From: Diogma glabrata
Taxonomy: Eukaryota > Arthropoda > Insecta > Diptera > Cylindrotomidae
NCBI GenBank assembly: GCA_963693315.1
Contig: OY856186.1
Coordinates: forward strand, 96,266,943 to 96,330,942
DNA length: 64,000 bases
Direction: 5' to 3'
Below, in pieces: positions 33,201 through 44,639 of the stretch. A program made the translations under genes and the position numbers. The notes under the pieces are model-generated. The model saw nothing but the letters and a program-made list of their open reading frames with translations, had not been told where the DNA came from and did no database searches. Positions within the stretch are counted from its first letter, which is position 1, and each line of letters opens with the position of its first letter.

Positions 33201-33262
33201 GGTAAGAGCCGAAAGGACGATGTGTTCGATAACTGTACCGGAAGTGTGTCAAAAAAATCGTC
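33201..33262 (+). repeat. short copy of a dispersed repeat head (also at 55062)
   Basis: TGGTAAGAGCCGAAAGGACG followed by TGTACCGGAAGTGTGTCA, shared almost exactly with 55062-55111. It is probably the 5' end of a retroposon. Here it is cut off after ~60 bp. Confidence 0.7.
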
Positions 33263-33759
33263 CAGTTTGTCAAAACAAGGAAACTTATAGTAAGTTGTAA
33301 ACATTTATTTACAACTTTAATGTTTTGAATACTTTAATCATTGAATATTTTATGAAACACTTCGTGAATCTGAAGTGTAAATATATTTTACTAATATTTA
33401 TTTAATGCTATATTAATTTAAAAAAAATAATGTTTTATAAACTTGTGGCCCTATCAATAAAATCTGAAGTATTGGCTATTTTTTAAAGTTTGTGAGAGCT
33501 GTACTTCGAAATTATGACTCTGGGGAAATGACTAATGAAATTACTACTGAAAGTGAAGATAAATAAAGTCTAAGTAGTGAAGTTTGTATAAGAAATCGTG
33601 ACTGCAGAAAGTACTTGAGATTGCTATTGCTTTAATTACTCATGTTGATAAGCAGAATGAAGAAAGTTCCATATTGCTGAAAAAAGATTTAATTTATTTA
33701 AATAATTATAAAAGACGGACGGGCAATTTAAATATTCTATATTGCATTATTACCAATAA

Positions 33760-33851
33760 AACCTACATCGACTGCAACGGAGCGGGTATTTTCAATTGCT
33801 GGTCTTACCAGGACAAAAATTAGAACTCGACTCAATTTCGAGACATTGTAA
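33760..33851 (+). pseudogene. hAT transposase C-terminal dimerisation fragment
   Basis: Reads PTSTATERVFSIAGL then TRTKIRTRLNFETL followed by a stop. This is the hAT C-terminal block (S/T-x-ERVFS-x-AG…R-x-L). It is a different family from the 20.4-kb hAT, whose block reads VASCERSFSKLK. Only the tail survives. Confidence 0.8.
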
Positions 33852-34217
33852 TAATAATTTAATTAATACAATAATTTTTCTAAAATACGCATTTTTATAA
33901 ATGCATCAACAACTTCATTAATTTAATTAAATTTAGCAATAATTTTATTGTTTTATTATTATTATTTATGATTTGTTACTATTTTTGGTATTTTGTGACT
34001 ATGTATAAAAATTAGTTAATATAGATACACGAAAAATATATATAAATGATTTAAATGCCGCAAAGTAAAAAACATGTTTTATTTATTGTTTAATTATCCG
34101 GATATCCGGATTATCCGGATAATTTATTGTTTATGTATTCGATATCCGGATAATCAAATAGGTCGGATATTTAGAAACCCTAGTCGGGATTGGTATGTGA
34201 GATCAAAAACTAGATTA

Positions 34218-34640
34218 TTGCATTATAAGTTTGTCAAAAAAATATTGTCAAGTGTGTCAAAAGAAAGATTTTTATTTATTTTTTACCCAATTTTTTGGAA
34301 AATAATAAAATTAATTATTTGTTTGAAATGACATTTTATTATTATTATTGAGAATTATGGCATTATAAGTTTGTCAAAAAAATGTTGTCAAGTGTGTCTA
34401 AAGAAAGATTTTTATTTACTTTTTTACCCAATTTTTTGGAAAAAAATAAAATTAATAGTTTGTGTGACATTAAAATTTATTATTATTATAGAGAATTATG
34501 GCATTATAAGTTTGTCAAAAAAATAATGTCAAATGTGTCAAAAAATGATTTCATTTATTTTTTTAGAAAATTTTTCGGAAAAAAAATGTAGCTGTTTTTA
34601 TGACGTAAATGTAATTGAAAATGAAATTGGACATGGAAAT
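34218..34640. repeat. ~140-bp tandem repeat, three copies
   Basis: Copies start at about 34220, 34360 and 34501. Each begins GCATTATAAGTTTGTCAAAA and contains GTCAA(G/A)TGTGTC and TTTTTTGGAAAA. The third is diverged at its end. The short reading frames here come from the repeat and are not genes. Just before it, 34096-34165 has inverted GGATATCCGGATTATCCGGA motifs. Confidence 0.9.
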
Positions 34641-35125
34641 TTTTGAATTTGTTATAGTTTTTGAAATATTTTGGGAATTTTGGAAAAAGTTTTAATTTTT
34701 GATTTTGCAAGAATTTTTAGATTATTTTTAGAATTTTGAAAAATTTATAATGTTTGATTTTATTATAATTTTTGGAATTTTGAAAAGTTACAATTTTTGA
34801 AATATTTTTTGCAATATTTTTAGAATTTTGGAAAAAGTTTTAATTTTTGATGTTTTTATAATTTTTGCAATATTTATATATATTCTTTGAATTTTGAAAA
34901 AAGTTTCAATTTTTGATTTTGTAAGAATTTTTGGAATATTTGTAGAATTTTAAAAAATTTTAAATTTTTAATTTTATTATAATTTTTATAATTTTGGAAA
35001 AAGTTTCAATTTTTGATTTTGTTATAATTTTGCAATATTTTTAGAATTTTTGAAAAAAGTGTTAATTTTTGATTTTGTTATAATTTTTACAATATTTTTG
35101 AAAGAAACATGAATTTGTGATTTTG
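34641..35125. repeat. low-complexity TTTTTGAATTTTG region
   Basis: Degenerate tandem repeats of ~50-70 bp, built on AATTTTTGATTTTG(T/C)(T/A)A(T/A)AATTTTT and GAATTTTGGAAAAAG. No coding potential. Confidence 0.85.
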
Positions 35126-35510
35126 TAGTATTTTCTCGAAACGCTAAATGAGAGATTTTCGAGTACTTTGCTGAGTGTTTCATCGTTTCACTAAATTATG
35201 TTAATTTATGATCTGTTATAATTTTCCGGCAACGTATTGATGTTTTAATAATTTTCTAAACAAGAGATAAAAAATACTTGTACTTTAACAAAAAGTTATG
35301 TTTGATGTACATCGCTGCCCAAAACTAAAAACGTTCGTTTATGTCCTCATAAAAGTTTTTTGCCGAAAACTATATCAAAATCCTTAACCCAGAACGAAGT
35401 CTTGATATCTCAGAGCTTGAGACGAGCATATTTTACTTTTATAATAATTTTATTTTATTTTAACAGTAAATTAACTCAATTTTCCTTTAATTTAATTATC
35501 TTTTTATCTT

Positions 35511-35695
35511 GCTTTTAGGTAAGAAATTTTACATAAAAAAATTGTTTATTTAAAATTGAAGGTCTTGAAGAGTATACTGGAATAAAGTGTTTATAGCTGG
35601 TAAGAAATGCAATTTCTGAGATTTCTGGATTAGAAAATCAACCAGAATTGAAGTGCTTATATTTACAAAATAAGGAAGCTAAAATTCACCAGAGG
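35511..35695 (+). pseudogene. broken exon resembling DNAAF1 leucine-rich repeats
   Basis: After an acceptor-like TCTTGCTTTTAG (ends near 35518), the sequence reads KKFYIKKLFI, then after a one-base shift KIEGLEEYTGIKCL, then a stop (TAG where the family has TGG, Trp), then RNAISEISGLENQPELKCLY and LQN. This resembles the second and third leucine-rich repeats of the axonemal dynein assembly factor DNAAF1/LRRC50 (dtr in Drosophila), whose family pattern is GLEEYTGL+CLWL…NQ.ELRCLYLQ. The nonsense codon, the shift and the loss of homology after LQN mean it is not a working exon. It could be a relic of a moved or duplicated gene. The identification is from memory of the family. Confidence 0.6.
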
Positions 35696-35699
35696 AAAA

Positions 35700-36109
35700 T
35701 TTCAAGTAGCAAATTTCAAAATAAGGAATTTTTTTTAAGGAACATTTTAAAAAGTTGTTTAACATAAGTTATATTTTATTTAAATTTAAATTTAACTTTT
35801 AGGTTTCAATCATTTTGATGTGTATATCAGTTTTTGCGTTTTATTGATTGTTTACCTTTCATTGTTGTTGATTGTTTACTTTTCATTGTTGAATTGTTGT
35901 TTACGATTGATAGTCTTGACTGGAAACTTAGTCATAGTTACAAGTTTTTCATTAGTCTTGACTTTTAGTTGAGTTTTTGTGAAGTTGTAATTGTTAGTCC
36001 TTTTTATTTTTAATTGATTTAACACAGGTTAATTTTCCCAGCAACTAGTTTATTTCTCATATAATATTATTTCGCTCGCTGTTTAATTTACGTCCCTCGA
36101 GTTACATCA
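35700..36109. other. non-coding sequence before LINE duplication
   Basis: AT-rich, with TTGTTGATTGTTTAC(T/C)TTTCATTG repeated twice near 35846-35890. No gene is supported. Confidence 0.5.
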
Positions 36110-36365
36110 AGTTTAGATGTATCTTGAATGGCAAATAACTTAAGGATGATATAAATTGTCAATTTTAACAGTAAGCTTAGACTCAGATTCAGGTTGTCCA
36201 GTTGTTAAGGTAGTCAAAATAACTTACTGTTTGAATAATTATTCCTTAAAGTAATATAATATTCATACTATTTTTGTTTCTTCTGATATTACGGTTGTTA
36301 ACTAGTGAATTGCTCAATATTGCTTCTACTTTTTTCATTTTTTGTTTAATTATTCATCTCATTAA

Positions 36366-39300
36366 ATGACGAAATCAATAATCAATTTTACTAACATAAG
36401 AGGTTTAAGCATCAACCTTCATTCAGTCCATCATCATCTTCAAAGTTTCAAACCTGATATTCTTTTCTTAACTGAAACGATTATCAGTCACCGAGCTGTC
36501 TCGGTCTTGATCGTAGTAAATACCTTTGTCCACATTATGAACTTGAGTCCTCATTTTATTTCAAGCATGGTATTTGTGTATATATTAGAAACACCATTCC
36601 TTATATAACAATTAAAAATTTTGAATTAAATTCAAAATACGACAATATGGTTTCACTTAAGATTTGTTGTTTAATCAAACGTTGTTTGTCTTTGGGCTTT
36701 ATCGTTCGCCTAACACGCCTATGAACATCAACTTATTTCAGGACCTATCTGAAAAAATAGATAGGTTATTTAAGTATCCTAATCCCAAGTTTATAGTTCT
36801 TGGTGACTTTAATGCCCACAATAAAGATTGGCTCATACACAGTTTCACTACTGATGAGATAGGCAAACAGGCTGAGCTATTTGCTCTTTACCATAATTAT
36901 TACACACAGATTATAGATCAGCCTACCAGAGTGCTTGACATTCCTGGACAAAATAGAAATTTACTTCATTTGTTTTTAACAAATGACCCTTACCTGGTAC
37001 AATTTAAAATATCAGAAACTTTAGGTGGTTCAGATCATAATTTGATCTCTACTCAGTTAAATTTACAAATTCCAAAACAATTTAAAGCCAATCCTCGTCT
37101 TGTTTGGGACTATAAAGCTGCGAATTGGGGGGGGGTCTTAGAGATTTTTTTAAGCGGTTTGCCTGGAAACGTAATTGTCTTACTAGTAAAGACCCCAACA
37201 TAGCTGCGTTAAATTTTTCGGAGGCAATTATTGAGGGTACGCGGAGTTTTATTCCCAATAGATTAACCGTTCCTAAGACTGATCTATGGTTTTCCAAAAA
37301 ATGCAAAAAGGCATTTCAAAAATTTAATAAACAATACTGATGAAAACCTTAGACAGTACCGAATTGAGAGAAATATAGTAGAAAACTAATAGATGTAGAA
37401 AAGAATGTCTTTAATCGGAAAAAAGCATCTAAATTTTCTGAACACCATACTGGTTCACGGAATTTCTATAAAGCGGTTAAGGCTGTTCAAGGCGATTTTT
37501 GTAAGCCTTCTCTACCTCCCCTAATTGATAGAGATATGCTGGTCATTGACCGAAAAGAAAAAGATTGCCTTCTGGGAAATTATTTCTAAAAAAATTCTAC
37601 ACTAAAACAACCCAATTTCTTACCTAAGCCAATCCTTGAGTTTCGCACAACATGATGCGCATAATTTTTTGTAAAACCATCATTCAAAAAATGTTTTTAC
37701 AAATCAATACTAACAAAGCTTCTGGACCAGATCGTATTCCTCCAATTTTTTTTGAAAACCTTTGCTAGTAGTCCCTGGGCCTTCACCTACATAATTTTGT
37801 GATAACCACATATTTTATACTTCGGCCCGAAAACATTTGTTCTGCGATTTTTTTCAAATCGGCCGCTTTTGCTTTCGGCAAGCTCCGAAAAATGCTGATT
37901 GCCCGGGATCTTGTAAATTTTTGTTTTTTTTAACTATGGGGGCTGGAAATTTGATTTAGAACACAAGGGTAACCTTGTCCGACAAAAATTTGTCTGCTAT
38001 TGTCTAGTCCGACAACCCAAACATCCAAAATGTCAGTTGTCGGACTCGACAATAGCAAACACATTTTGGTCGGACAAGCTTACCCTCGTATTCTAAAACA
38101 AATTTCCAACCTCCACAGTTAAAAAAAATAAGTGTGGTAGCAAATTTACAAGATCGCGGGCAATCGGCATTTTTCGGAGCTTGCCGAACGCAAAAGCGGC
38201 CGATTTGAGAAAAATCATAGAACAAATGATTTCAGGCTCGTCAATGACAGGCGCATCACGAAGTATAAAATAAATGGTAATCACAAAATTATGTAGGTGA
38301 AGGCCCAGGGACTATAGGGAGTTAGCACGAATCCTCGCTAAAATTTTTTATTTGTCATATAAGAAAGGAGTTTTTCCCGAAATTTGGAAAATAGCAAGCA
38401 TAAATCCCGTTCACAAGAGGGTAGTAAGACTGATCCAACAAATTACAGACCCATTTCAATTTTATCGGTTGTTTCTAAAATTTTTGAGAAATACATTAAT
38501 TTTAATATACTGGGCTTCTTAGAGTCTTCCAAACTATTAAATGAAAGACAATACGGGTTTCGAAAAGGAAGAGCGACGAGAGATTTAATTTCCTTTGTCA
38601 CTCATGTGTGGCTTGAAAATCATGGTGAGACTTTCGGTGTTGCTCTTGATATTTCCAAAGCGTTTGATAAAGTTTGGCACAACAATCTTATATGCAAATT
38701 AAGATGTTATGGTTTGAATGAGCAACTTATGTCTTGGATACAAAGCTTTATTTCGGAGCTGAAATTTCGGGTCAATGTTGATGGTGTTTCATCGGATGTC
38801 TTTTCAACTAATGCAGGAGTTCCTCAGGGTTCTGCTTTATCACCAACTCTCTTTCTTATTTATATTAACGATTTGTTGGATTCAACAATTAGTCCTATCC
38901 ATAGTTTTGCTGATGATAGAACGTTTCATGCGTCTCATGAAAACCCTAAATTATATTCACCTTTAGCGCTTAATAACTGTAGATCAAATTTGATAGATTC
39001 ATTAAACCATGACTTTAAAACTATTTTAGATTGGGGCTCGCTAATAGTGTTGAATTCAATACGAGCAAAACACATGCTTGTCATTTTTCTAGATTATCCA
39101 CCCTTAATCCGTTTCCATTAAAGTTCGACTCTAAAGATCTTGTAGAGGAAGAATCTGTTGAACTTCTAGGAGTAGAAGTTGAAAATAATTTGAAATGGAA
39201 TTCTCATATTTTTAACCTAGCTAAGAACGCTTTTCAACAATTGGGCTTTTTGGGACGATGTCGTAAGCTTTTTAGTAGCGAACAGCTTCTATTAATTTAC

Positions 39301-39752
39301 AAATTATTTATACGTCCCTGCATGGAGTACTGTTCTCACATATGAGGTGGAGCTTATTATAGTAATTTGAAGTGCCTTGATTCTGTTCAGCGCAGAGTAG
39401 TGAGCTAGTGAACTGATTGGCAACTCAACTCTTACTGATGAGCTTGATTCTTTACAGCACAGACGAAGTGTTGCTGATCTGACAATTTTTTACAAATACA
39501 TTATGGATGAACGAACTTCTGCAGATATTAAATAAATTTTACCTGAACTAGCAAACCTATCGCGTAGCACCAGAGCAAATGTTGTAGCCCATCCTTTTAC
39601 GGTTCATATAAAAAGGTGCAGAACTGTTGCTTTTCAACGTTATTTTTAGAGTCTCTCATCTCTGAAACGCCTTATCTTCATGGGTTTTTCCTGATAGCTT
39701 TAATCCTCAAAATTTTAAAGTTAATGTCCATAAATTTCTTAGAGAAACTTAA
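36366..39752 (+). pseudogene. Jockey/CR1-like LINE pol, copy 1, broken
   Basis: A non-LTR retrotransposon protein in pieces. An AP endonuclease N-terminus at 36366-37203 has FTNIRGLSINLHSVHHHL, LTETI, FGLYRSPNTP, VLGDFNAHNKDW and SDHNLI. A basic linker follows. The RT at 38345-39355 has TNYRPISILSVVSKIFEK, YGFRKGRATRD, LDISKAFDKVWH, AGVPQGSALSPTLF and SFADDRTFH. The C-terminal block with LTDELDSLQHRRSVADL ends at a stop at 39750. A G-run at 37127, several stops and a 546-bp foldback insertion break it. The endonuclease and RT motifs indicate the Jockey/CR1 group. Confidence 0.85.
37766..38317. mobile_element. foldback (long-TIR) element, copy 1, 546 bp, TAG TSD
   Basis: Element 37769-38314 between TAG at 37766-37768 and 38315-38317. 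It begins TAGTCCCTGGGCCTTCACC and ends with the exact reverse complement; the inverted match continues almost to the middle, ~270 bp per arm. It has no coding capacity. Deleting it with one TAG restores the LINE frame (KTFA | RELARIL), which confirms the borders. A 21-bp deletion lies in its left arm. The superfamily is not clear. Confidence 0.9.
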
Positions 39753-39847
39753 TTTATTCAAACTTAACCCTAATCCCTAGTTGGCATGGTATCTTCGGAT
39801 ATTCAGAGACGTTGATTAATAATTTATTATAATTAACACTAAACATT

Positions 39848-40078
39848 TTGAGAATTTCTGAATTTATTGTGAACTTTTACGTTTTGGGTACAAAGCTTAA
39901 AACAGAAACAGTTGTTTTTCAGAATTTGACAATACATTATATTTTAGAAATTAAAAAGTTAGGCGAATTACAATTCGTACAAATCAAAGAAATATATAAA
40001 AAGCACATAGAAATAATCAGTGATGATAAGATATATTTAAATAAAATGTCGGTTAATAATGATCATGCTGAAATTTAA
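39848..40078 (+). CDS. 76-codon hypothetical frame after the LINE, copy 1
   Basis: An open frame of 76 codons, lysine- and isoleucine-rich (…ELQFVQIKEIYKKH…), lying 95 bp after the LINE stop and followed by AATAAA-type signals near 40102 and 40137. I do not recognise it. It is present unchanged in the second unit. It may be part of the LINE's 3' region, a captured exon, or chance in AT-rich DNA. Confidence 0.2.
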   Translation: MRISEFIVNFYVLGTKLKTETVVFQNLTIHYILEIKKLGELQFVQIKEIYKKHIEIISDDKIYLNKMSVNNDHAEI

Positions 40079-40520
40079 AACGATATAAAAAAACTTGTAT
40101 AATAAATCTATGTATCTATACTATGTATGATTGTACAATAAAACTAAAAACAATAATAACAATTTAATAAAATTTTTCAAACCAAAATTAAAAATGCCTT
40201 GTTATTTTATTATTAAATTCACCCGGATGAGGACCCGTAAGGTCAAAGTATTGAGCAGATATTTAGTTTAGATGTATCTTGAATGGCAAATAACTTAAGG
40301 ATGATATAAATTGTCAATTTTAACAGTAAGCTTAGACTCAGATTCAGGTTGTGCAGTTGTTAAGGTAGTCAAAATAACTTACTGTTTGAATAATTATTCC
40401 TCAAAGTAATATAATATTCATACTATTTTTGTTTCTTCTGATATTACGGTTGTTAACTAGTGAATTGCTCAATATTGCTTCTACTTTTTTCATTTTTTGT
40501 TTAATTATTCATCTCATTAA

Positions 40521-43500
40521 ATGACGAAATCAATAATCAATTTTACTAACATAAGAGGTTTAAGCATCAACCTTCATTCAGTCCATCATCATCTTCAAAG
40601 TTTCAAACCTGATATTCTTTTCTTAACTGAAACGATTATCAGTCACCGAGCTGTCTCGGTCTTGATCGTAGTAAATACCTTTGTCCACATTATGAACTTG
40701 AGTCCTCATTTTATTTCAAGCATGGTATTTGTGTATATATTAGAAACACCATTCCTTATATAACAATTAAAAATTTTGAATTAAATTCAAAATACGACAA
40801 TATGGTTTCACTTAAGATTTGTTGTTTAATCAAACGTTGTTTGTCTTTGGGCTTTATCGTTCGCCTAACACGCCTATGAACATCAACTTATTTCAAGACC
40901 TATCTGAAAACATAGATAGGTTATTTAAGTATCCTAATGCCAAGTTTATAGTTCTTGGTGACTTTAATGCCCACAATAAAGATTGGCTCATACACAGTTT
41001 CACTACTGATGAGATAGGCAAACAGGCTGAGCTATTTGCTCTTTACCATAATTATTACACACAGATTATAGATCAGCCTACCAGAGTGCTTGACATTCCT
41101 GGACAAAATAGAAATTTACTTCATTTGTTTTTAACAAATGACCCTTACCTGGTACAATTTAAAATATCAGAAACTTTAGGTGGTTCAGATCATAATTTGA
41201 TCTCTACTCAGTTAAATTTACAAATTCCAAAACAATTTAAAGCCAATCCTCGTCTTGTTTGGGACTATAAAGCTGCGAATTGGGGGGGGGTCTTAGAGAT
41301 TTTTTTAAGCGGTTTGCCTGGAAACGTAATTGTCTTACTAGTAAAGACCCCAACATAGCTGCGTTAAATTTTTCGGAGGCAATTATTGAGGGTACGCGGA
41401 GTTTTATTCCCAATAGATTAACCGTTCCTAAGACTGATCTATGGTTTTCCAAAAAATGCAAAAAGGCATTTCAAAAATTTAATAAACAATACTGATGAAA
41501 ACCTTAGACAGTACCGAATTGAGAGAAATATAGTAGAAAACTAATAGATGTAGAAAAGAATGTCTTTAATCGGAAAAAAGCATCTAAATTTTCTGAACAC
41601 CATACTGGTTCACGGAATTTCTATAAAGCGGTTAAGGCTGTTCAAGGCGATTTTTGTAAGCCTTCTCTACCTCCCCTAATTGATAGAGATATGCTGGTCA
41701 TTGACCGAAAAGAAAAAGCTTGCCTTCTGGGAAATTATTTCTAAAAAAATTCTACACTAAAACAACCCAATTTCTTACCTAAGCCAATCCTTGAGTTTCG
41801 CACAACATGATGCGCATAATTTTTTGTAAAACCATCATTCAAAAAATGTTTTTACAAATCAATACTAACAAAGCTTCTGGACCAGATCGTATTCCTCCAA
41901 TTTTTTTTGAAAACCTTTGCTAGTAGTCCCTGGGCCTTCACCTACATAATTTTGTGATAACCACATATTTTATACTTCGTGATGCGCCTGTCCTTGACGG
42001 GCCCGAAAACATTTGTTCTGCGATTTTTTTCAAATCGGCCGCTTTTGCTTTCGGCAAGCTCCGAAAAATGCTGATTGCCCGGGATCTTGTAAATTTTTGT
42101 TTTTTTTAACTATGGGGGTTGGAAATTTGATTTAGAACACAAGGGTAACCTTGTCCGACAAAAATTTGTCTGCTATTGTCTAGTCCGACAACCCAAACAT
42201 CCAAAATGTCAGTTGTCGGACTCGACAATAGCAAACACATTTTGGTCGGACAAGCTTACCCTCGTATTCTAAAACAAATTTCCAACCTCCACAGTTAAAA
42301 AAAATAAGTGTGGTAGCAAATTTACAAGATCGCGGGCAATCGGCATTTTTCGGAGCTTGCCGAACGCAAAAGCGGCCGATTTGAGAAAAATCATAGAACA
42401 AATGATTTCAGGCTCGTCAAGGACAGGCGCATCACGAAGTATAAAATAAATGGTAATCACAAAATTATGTAGGTGAAGGCCCAGGGACTATAGGGAGTTA
42501 GCACGAATCCTCGCTAAAATTTTTTATTTGTCATATAAGAAAGGAGTTTTTCCCGAAATTTGGAAAATAGCAAGCATAAATCCCGTTCACAAGAGGGTAG
42601 TAAGACTGATCCAACAAATTACAGACCCATTTCAATTTTATCGGTTGTTTCTAAAATTTTTGAGAAATACATTAATTTTAATATACTGGGCTTCTTAGAG
42701 TCTTCCAAACTATTAAATGAAAGACAATACGGGTTTCGAAAAGGAAGAGCGACGAGAGATTTAATTTCCTTTGTCACTCATGTGTGGCTTGAAAATCATG
42801 GTGAGACTTTCGGTGTTGCTCTTGATATTTCCAAAGCGTTTGATAAAGTTTGGCACAACAATCTTATATGCAAATTAAGATGTTATGGTTTGAATGAGCA
42901 ACTTATGTCTTGGATACAAAGCTTTATTTCTGAGCTGAAATTTCGGGTCAATGTTGATGGTGTTTCATCGGATGTCTTTTCAACTAATGCAGGAGTTCCT
43001 CAGGGTTCTGCTTTATCACCAACTCTCTTTCTTATTTATATTAACGATTTGTTGGATTCAACAATTAGTCCTATCCATAGTTTTGCTGATGATAGAACGT
43101 TTCATGCGTCTCATGAAAACCCTAAATTATATTCACCTTTAGCGCTTAATAACTGTAGATCAAATTTGATAGATTCATTAAACCATGACTTTAAAACTAT
43201 TTTAGATTGGGGCTCGCTAATAGTGTTGAATTCAATACGAGCAAAACACATGCTTGTCATTTTTCTAGATTATCCACCCTTAATCCGTTTCCATTAAAGT
43301 TCGACTCTAAAGATCTTGTAGAGGAAGAATCTGTTGAACTTCTAGGAGTAGAAGTTGAAAATAATTTGAAATGGAATTCTCATATTTTTAACCTAGCTAA
43401 GAACGCTTTTCAACAATTGGGCTTTTTGGGACGATGTCGTAAGCTTTTTAGTAGCGAACAGCTTCTATTAATTTACAAATTATTTATACGTCCCTGCATG

Positions 43501-43928
43501 GAGTACTGTTCTCACATATGAGGTGGAGCTTATTATAGTAATTTGAAGTGCCTTGATTCTGTTCAGCGCAGAGTAGTGAGCTAGTGAACTGATTGGCAAC
43601 TCAACTCTTACTGATGAGCTTGATTCTTTACAGCACAGACGAAGTGTTGCTGATCTGACAATTTTTTACAAATACATTATGGATGAACGAACTTCTGCAG
43701 ATATTAAATAAATTTTACCTGAACTAGCAAACCTATCGCGTAGCACCAGAGCAAATGTTGTAGCCCATCCTTTTACGGTTCATATAAAAAGGTGCAGAAC
43801 TGTTGCTTTTCAACGTTATTTTTAGAGTCTCTCATCTCTGAAACGCCTTATCTTCATGGGTTTTTCCTGATAGCTTTAATCCTCAAAATTTTAAAGTTAA
43901 TGTCCATAAATTTCTTAGAGAAACTTAA
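40521..43928 (+). pseudogene. Jockey/CR1-like LINE pol, copy 2, broken
   Basis: A near-identical duplicate of the copy at 36366-39752: the endonuclease pieces at 40521-41358, the RT at 42521-43531 and the C-terminal block ending at 43928. It carries the same G-run frameshift (41282), stops and foldback insertion. The few differences include a Lys/Asn change in the endonuclease (SENIDRL in this copy, SEKIDRL in the other) and PNA for PNP. No frame is repaired in either copy, so both are dead. Confidence 0.85.
41921..42493. mobile_element. foldback (long-TIR) element, copy 2, 567 bp, TAG TSD
   Basis: Element 41924-42490 between TAG at 41921-41923 and 42491-42493. It is the undeleted version: its left arm retains the 21 bp (near GTGATGCGCCTGTCCTTGAC) missing from copy 1. 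The two arms pair over nearly the whole length, meeting near TGTCCGACAAAAATTTGTCT and TTGTCGGACTCGACAATAGC in the centre. Confidence 0.9.
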
Positions 43929-44023
43929 TTTATTCAAACTTAACCCTAATCCCTAGTTGGCATGGTATCTTCGGATATTCAGAGACGTTGATTAATAATT
44001 TATTATAATTAACACTAAACATT

Positions 44024-44254
44024 TTGAGAATTTCTGAATTTATTGTGAACTTTTACGTTTTGGGTACAAAGCTTAAAACAGAAACAGTTGTTTTTCAGAA
44101 TTTGACAATACATTATATTTTAGAAATTAAAAAGTTAGGCGAATTACAATTCGTACAAATCAAAGAAATATATAAAAAGCACATAGAAATAATCAGTGAT
44201 GATAAGATATATTTAAATAAAATGTCGGTTAATAATGATCATGCTGAAATTTAA
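44024..44254 (+). CDS. 76-codon hypothetical frame after the LINE, copy 2
   Basis: Identical to the frame at 39848-40078, carried along by the duplication. Not recognised; low support as a gene. Confidence 0.2.
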   Translation: MRISEFIVNFYVLGTKLKTETVVFQNLTIHYILEIKKLGELQFVQIKEIYKKHIEIISDDKIYLNKMSVNNDHAEI

Positions 44255-44639
44255 AACGATATAAAAAAACTTGTATAATAAATCTATGTATCTATACTAT
44301 GTATGATTGTACAATAAAACTAAAAACAATAATAACAATTTAATAAAATTTTTCAAACCAAAATTAAAAATGCCTTGTTATTTTATTATTAAATTCACCC
44401 GGATGAGGACCCGTAAGGTCAAAGTATTGAGCAGATATTTTGAAAATATCAATAGTCCATAAATAATTTTCAATTATTAATCTAATAAATAATATTTTTC
44501 AATAGGATTATAAATGAGTAATAATTGTAATTAAACTCTATGAACCAGTGCTGATAGAAAAAGGTTACTACAAAAATCTAAAAAAAACTCGGCCTGAAAA
44601 TTGAGATGATGGGAAACGGTTCAAAGCTTATTAGATTTT

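Larger units (their letters stand above)
36110..44440 (+). repeat. head-to-tail duplication of a 4.16-kb unit
   Basis: Unit 1 is 36110-40264 (4155 bp) and unit 2 is 40265-44440 (4176 bp). Both start AGTTTAGATGTATCTTGAAT and end GGTCAAAGTATTGAGCAGAT followed by ATTT. I count about ten substitutions and one 21-bp deletion, in unit 1 at ~37840. The junction is exact, with no filler. Both copies share the same decayed LINE, the same frameshifts and the same foldback insertion, so the duplication came after all of them. Confidence 0.95.

Noticed and set aside
34096..34165. GATATCCGGATTATCCGGAT cluster as a regulatory site
   Set aside because: Short inverted motifs at the edge of a tandem repeat; nothing ties them to a gene.
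36366..36608. Host gene family duplicated in tandem
   Set aside because: The frames are endonuclease and RT pieces of a LINE, with shared lesions.
37082..37306. Minus-strand frame in the LINE
   Set aside because: Antisense shadow of the LINE linker region, duplicated at 41237.
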